A stretch of 7,790 bases of DNA from Acidobacteriota bacterium (GTDB lineage Bacteria; Acidobacteriota; Terriglobia; UBA7540): assembly GCA_021789565.1 (NCBI GenBank), contig JAJYJL010000327.1, positions 1 through 7,790 of the forward strand. Direction: 5' to 3'. Made by a program: the position numbers and the translations under genes. Of this stretch, positions 4,972 to 7,790 are shown piece after piece. Position 1 is the first letter of the stretch; each line of letters opens with the position of its first letter. A model generated the notes under the pieces. The model searched no databases and was not told the origin of the DNA. It saw only the letters and a program-made list of their open reading frames with translations.

Positions 4972-6124
4972 ACGAACAGAAGGAACTTTATGGGGACCGG
5001 TGTGGCCGGCGCTTTTGCCAGGGCGGGTTGGGCAAAAGCAAGACAGCCAGCCTCCACGGCCGGCAAGGTTCGCAATTACTACGTTGCCGCCGACGAAATC
5101 GAGTGGGACTACGCGCCGAGCGGCATCAACCAGTTCACCGGCAAGATGTTTGAGGGCGTCGCCGCGAACTTTGTCAAGAGCGGCCCACACCGGATCGGGA
5201 AGGTTTATCGAAAGGCGGTCTATCGCGAATACACCGATGGCGCCTTCACACACCTCAAGCCGCGGCCGTCGGAAGAGGCCCACACGGGCATCCTGGGACC
5301 GTCGCTGCGGGCCGAAGTAGGCGACACCATCCGAGTAGTGGTGTTCAAGAACAACACCTCGCGACCGTACAGCATGCATCCTCACGGCATCTTTTACGAA
5401 AAAACGTCGGAGGGGGCCCAATATAACGGCGGCGGGCCGATGGGCCAAAAGCCGGGGGCGGCCGTGCCGCCGGGCAAGACGGTCGTTTACACCTGGCCGG
5501 TTCCGGAGCGTGCCGGGCCGGGGCCGAACGATCCGAGTTCCGTTGGCTGGCTATACCACTCGCACCACTCGCACGTGGAGGAAATGCGGGATACCGACAG
5601 CGGCCTTGCGGGCTTCATCACGGTCACGCGGCACGGCATGGCACGACCGGACGGAAGGCCCAAAGACGCGGACCGGGAATTTTTCAACTTGTACCTGATG
5701 TACAACGAAAATGCCAGTTGGTACCTCGAACACAACCTCAACACCTACTGCAGCGACCCGAAGGGCGTGAACAGGCATAAACGTAGGCCCATGATCACCG
5801 GAACCACCTTTGGCACCTCTAATTTCATGTGCGCCATCAACGGGTACTTGTTCCGCACCATGCCCTTGATGACCGTCAGGCAAGGCAACCCAGTGCGGTG
5901 GTATGTCGCAACGATGGGCGATTTCAATAACTATCACACAGCCCAAAGGCACGGCAATACGGTGCTCCTGAACGGCTCGCGCACGGACGTCCTTTTCCCT
6001 CGCTCCTGCGCAGACGCTGACCGTGGACATGAAGCCCGATAATCCCGGCATCTGGCTCTACCATTGCCATGTGTCCGGCCATTTGGAGATGGGGAAGGAT
6101 TTGTTTTATCAGGTCCTGGCCTGA
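4972..6124 (+). pseudogene. Ceruloplasmin-like multicopper oxidase, frameshifted and with damaged copper sites
   Basis: This would be a two-cupredoxin-domain copper oxidase exported by the Tat route, oxidising a metal ion or organic donor and reducing O2 to water. Counting from the ATG at 4990, domain 1 carries HPHG (His130, His132) and WLYHSH (His190, His192), which are type 2/3 copper ligands. Domain 2 carries a third motif, HTAQRHG (316-322), and after a frame change the fourth, HCHVSGH (6062-6082). Damage: (a) an extra T in the run 5993-5996 shifts the frame, which then ends at a TAA at 6040, while the next frame continues LAPAQTLTVDM to a TGA at 6122-6124; (b) the third motif has Gln319 where the family has the type 2 His; (c) Lys (6095-6097) replaces the axial Met of the type 1 site; (d) upstream of the ATG at 4990 the frame reads T-N-R-R-N-F-M, a Tat signal whose first codon is ACG rather than ATG, preceded by GGAGGGG. 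An intact-looking 350-codon frame starts at 4990 but lacks both the twin arginines and the C-terminal copper motif. Confidence 0.8.
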
Positions 6125-6132
6125 ACGGGCGA

Positions 6133-6162
6133 GGTGGCGGAACGGGCATGAAAACCGCCGCC
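6133..6162 (+). other. Stem-loop after the multicopper oxidase
   Basis: GGTGGCGG (6133-6140) pairs with CCGCCGCC (6155-6162) over eight base pairs, including one G-U, with a 14-base loop. It begins nine bases after the original oxidase stop. No T-run follows, so it is at best an RNA-stabilising or weak terminator structure. The rest of the 189-base gap to the next gene holds only that gene's ribosome site. Confidence 0.3.
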
Positions 6163-6313
6163 GCATCCGGCACTCGGGCCGCCACCGGAGCAAAGGACAC
6201 GGGGCGCGCGGAAAGTTCGACGCACCGTGCTGACCAGGTTTGCAAGACCACAGGGGAAAGAGCTAAGCCAAAACTGAAGTGCAGTAAAAACTTTAACGCT
6301 GGAGGGGAACATC

Positions 6314-7081
6314 ATGAAGAAGAAGTTTTCGTTAATTCTGGCTCTATTTGCGGTCGCGGCGGTGCTGCCCGCGAGCGCGCAGACACATCCCAAAACCATC
6401 GGCGTGGTCATCAGAATCAAAGTCAAGACGGGTGAAGGACAGCAATGGGAAGCGGCCGTGAAGCGCTTCCACGCCTGGGAACATGAACACAATATCCCTT
6501 TCACCTATTACACCTGGTCGATCATCGCCGGCAAACACACCGGCCAGTATTACGTTGGAAGTTTCGGACACGATTGGAAGGACTTTGACAGTGTGGCCCA
6601 ACTCGACGTGGAAGTTAACAAGGAGATCGAGGCGACTGTCGCGCCCTACACGGAATCGATCGAGCGCTCATACTATGAATTCCAGCCCGAAGTGAGTGCT
6701 CCGGAAAATCCGAGCCAGCCGCCGACGCCACTCACGGACCTTACTTTCTTCCAGCTCAAGCCGGGGGGCGTGCAGGCCGTGATGGGAGTCATCAAGCAGG
6801 CATCCGCCGCCATCCAGAAGACAAACTGGCCAGGGGGAAAATCCGACTGGTACGAACTGGTGGATGGAGGCGATTATCCAGAGCTCGTTCTGGCAACCGG
6901 CCACCCAAATTGGGCCGATTTCCAGGAGCCGAGTCCATCCTTCCGCGCGATGCTTGAAAAAGTTTACGGCAAAGCGGGGTTTGAGGCATTGATCCATGTG
7001 TTCGACAAGAATCTTAGGAGCGAGAGCGGCGAAATCCTGAGGTACCGCTCCGACCTCAGCTACATTGCGCCATCAAAATAA
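6314..7081 (+). CDS. Secreted protein with two NIPSNAP/ABM-like (dimeric alpha-beta barrel) units
   Basis: This 255-residue protein begins with a standard Sec signal peptide: MKKK, a hydrophobic core (FSLILALFAVAAVLPA) and the cleavage site ASA before QTH at residue 22/23. The mature part has two similar halves. Residues 30-125 run from VVIRIKVKTGEGQQWEAAVK to YTESIERSYYEF, with helix-strand spacing typical of ferredoxin-like dimeric alpha-beta barrels. Residues 142-250 repeat the pattern, from TFFQLKPGGVQAVMGVIK through YPELVLATGHPNWADF to LRYRSDLSY. Proline-rich residues 129-139 link them. A fused pair could form the barrel intramolecularly. The family call is inferred from pattern, no catalytic residues can be named, and the function is unknown. 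GGAGGGG (6301-6307), six bases before the ATG, makes the start secure. It lies downstream of the decayed copper oxidase and converges on thyX. Confidence 0.6.
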   Translation: MKKKFSLILALFAVAAVLPASAQTHPKTIGVVIRIKVKTGEGQQWEAAVKRFHAWEHEHNIPFTYYTWSIIAGKHTGQYYVGSFGHDWKDFDSVAQLDVEVNKEIEATVAPYTESIERSYYEFQPEVSAPENPSQPPTPLTDLTFFQLKPGGVQAVMGVIKQASAAIQKTNWPGGKSDWYELVDGGDYPELVLATGHPNWADFQEPSPSFRAMLEKVYGKAGFEALIHVFDKNLRSESGEILRYRSDLSYIAPSK

Positions 7082-7173
7082 GAGAACGTCACGGTCGGAG
7101 TGGCCGCAGCGAAACACAGTTTTAGCTGCTGGCAGTCGGCGTGGCGGGCATTTGGGAAATACGCATCACCGGA

Positions 7174-7202
7174 CCGGCATCGGAGTGCAGCTCCGGCGCC
7201 GG
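7174..7202. other. Imperfect stem-loop between convergent genes
   Basis: CCGGC (7174-7178) pairs with GCCGG (7198-7202), and CGGAG (7181-7185) pairs with CTCCG (7191-7195). The two short stems are separated by a 2x2 internal mismatch and capped by a five-base loop. It lies in the 137-base gap between two genes that run towards each other, where a shared terminator would be expected. Neither strand has a T-run, so it is only a candidate. Confidence 0.25.
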
Positions 7203-7218
7203 CCTGACATGCAGCAAA

Positions 7219-7790
7219 TTACACTTTGGAGTGGGTGACGCGGACGGCGGGCATGCCGTCCGTTTCTTCGTAGATTTCGATATCGTGGAAGATGTTGGGG
7301 CTTTCCTTCTTGAGGACGCGGCAGACTTCCACCGCCAGCAATCGGATTTCAGTATCGGCGTGCGGCGAACCGCGAAGTTCCAGAAAGTGCCGCCAGGCGC
7401 GGGCGTTGCCGGTGACAAAGATTTTGGTTTCGGTGGCGTTGGGCAGAACGGAGCGGGCGGCCTGCCGGGCCCACTTGCGGCGGTCGCGCGGAGCCATCTC
7501 GGGCTGCTTTTCCTGGACGTACTGGCTGGTAGCCTCCGCCAGCTCGGCGTAGGCCTTGCGGACCAGGTCAATCGTCTCCTGCCACTTCTTCCGCAGCTCT
7601 TCGTTTTCCTGGTAGAGCGGCGGCACCACGTAGCGGGCGTCGCCTTCATCCACATAACGCTGCGAGAGCTGCGAATAGCCGAAACCCGCGCGGTGGCGCA
7701 CCAGTTCATGCGTCAGCGAGCGGCTGACCCCGGTGATCAGCAGGTTCCACACGGCGTGCTCCAGCACGCTGCCGTGCTTGGAGGTGAGGA
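7219..7790 (-). CDS. thyX: Flavin-dependent thymidylate synthase ThyX (5' end outside window)
   Basis: ThyX makes dTMP from dUMP using methylenetetrahydrofolate and NADPH through FAD, and replaces ThyA where that is absent. The frame is open to the right edge. Before the internal GTG at 7767 it reads LTSKHGS-VLEHAVWN, matching the conserved ThyX SVLEHA segment, so the true start is beyond 7790 and about 190 residues are visible. Counting from that GTG, the signature is RHRAGFGYSQLSQRY (24-38), which binds FAD and dUMP. TGNARAWRHFLELR (119-132) and HADTEIRLLAVEVCRVL (136-152) are the later conserved helices. The spacing from RHR to the second Ser is eight residues, against seven in the usual RHR(X)7S description. 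The C-terminus (VRVTHSKV) looks complete. It converges on the secreted protein gene. Confidence 0.92.
   Translation of the reverse strand, partial: LTSKHGSVLEHAVWNLLITGVSRSLTHELVRHRAGFGYSQLSQRYVDEGDARYVVPPLYQENEELRKKWQETIDLVRKAYAELAEATSQYVQEKQPEMAPRDRRKWARQAARSVLPNATETKIFVTGNARAWRHFLELRGSPHADTEIRLLAVEVCRVLKKESPNIFHDIEIYEETDGMPAVRVTHSKV

Noticed and set aside
4784..5320. A 178-codon plus-strand frame bridging the O-methyltransferase end and the oxidase start
   Set aside because: The residues after 4990 are a shifted reading of the oxidase, and the part before matches nothing.
4990..6042. Intact 350-residue copper oxidase
   Set aside because: The frame lacks the HCH motif needed for type 1 and type 3 copper, which is present immediately downstream in the next frame.
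5551..6051. A 166-codon minus-strand frame opposite the copper oxidase
   Set aside because: It has no recognisable domain and lies antisense to clear copper-ligand motifs.
7122..7709. A 195-codon minus-strand frame overlapping thyX
   Set aside because: It is an out-of-frame shadow of thyX, rich in Arg, Ser, Pro and Trp, typical of a high-GC alternative frame.

Overview
The window looks like a piece of a soil-type Acidobacteriota chromosome. This assignment is an inference, of moderate confidence. It rests on fairly high GC in most genes, intergenic repeats of the GTCAT-N-CTGAG kind and of the 'GCCGACC-TGAA-GGTCGGC' hairpin kind, a rhomboid protease with a TPR tail, and a Tat-exported ceruloplasmin-type copper oxidase. 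No RNA gene, CRISPR array or insertion sequence was seen.

Layout. (1) Bases 2-868, plus strand: the 3' part of a rhomboid intramembrane protease fused to TPR repeats, cut by the left edge. (2) Bases 869-1413: a gene-free stretch packed with small repeats, hairpins and one convincing intrinsic terminator. (3) Bases 1414-3522, minus strand: a tight three-member run made of an unrecognised 337-residue protein, a 92-codon remnant of the C-terminus of a site-specific DNA methyltransferase, and an ST7-like TPR protein. A good minus-strand promoter lies at 3609-3636. (4) Bases 3778-4833, plus strand: a plant-type SAM-dependent O-methyltransferase. (5) Bases 4972-6124, plus strand: a ceruloplasmin-like multicopper oxidase that appears decayed. 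It has a probable ATG-to-ACG start change, a one-base frameshift, and loss of two copper ligands. (6) Bases 6314-7081, plus strand: a secreted protein that looks like two fused NIPSNAP/ABM-like (dimeric alpha-beta barrel) units. (7) Bases 7219-7790, minus strand: flavin-dependent thymidylate synthase ThyX, cut by the right edge.

How the genes relate. The minus-strand run looks like an accessory island: a truncated modification-enzyme gene sits between an orphan helical protein and a TPR protein, with gaps of 2 and 13 bases. The plus-strand genes at 3778-7081 are codirectional, but gaps of 138 and 189 bases and separate ribosome sites make a strict operon uncertain. Rhomboid-TPR and ThyX look like ordinary chromosomal genes flanking the accessory part. 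The most interesting observations are the multiply damaged copper oxidase, the orphan methyltransferase tail joined to an unknown gene, and the layered repeat mosaic at 903-1372.
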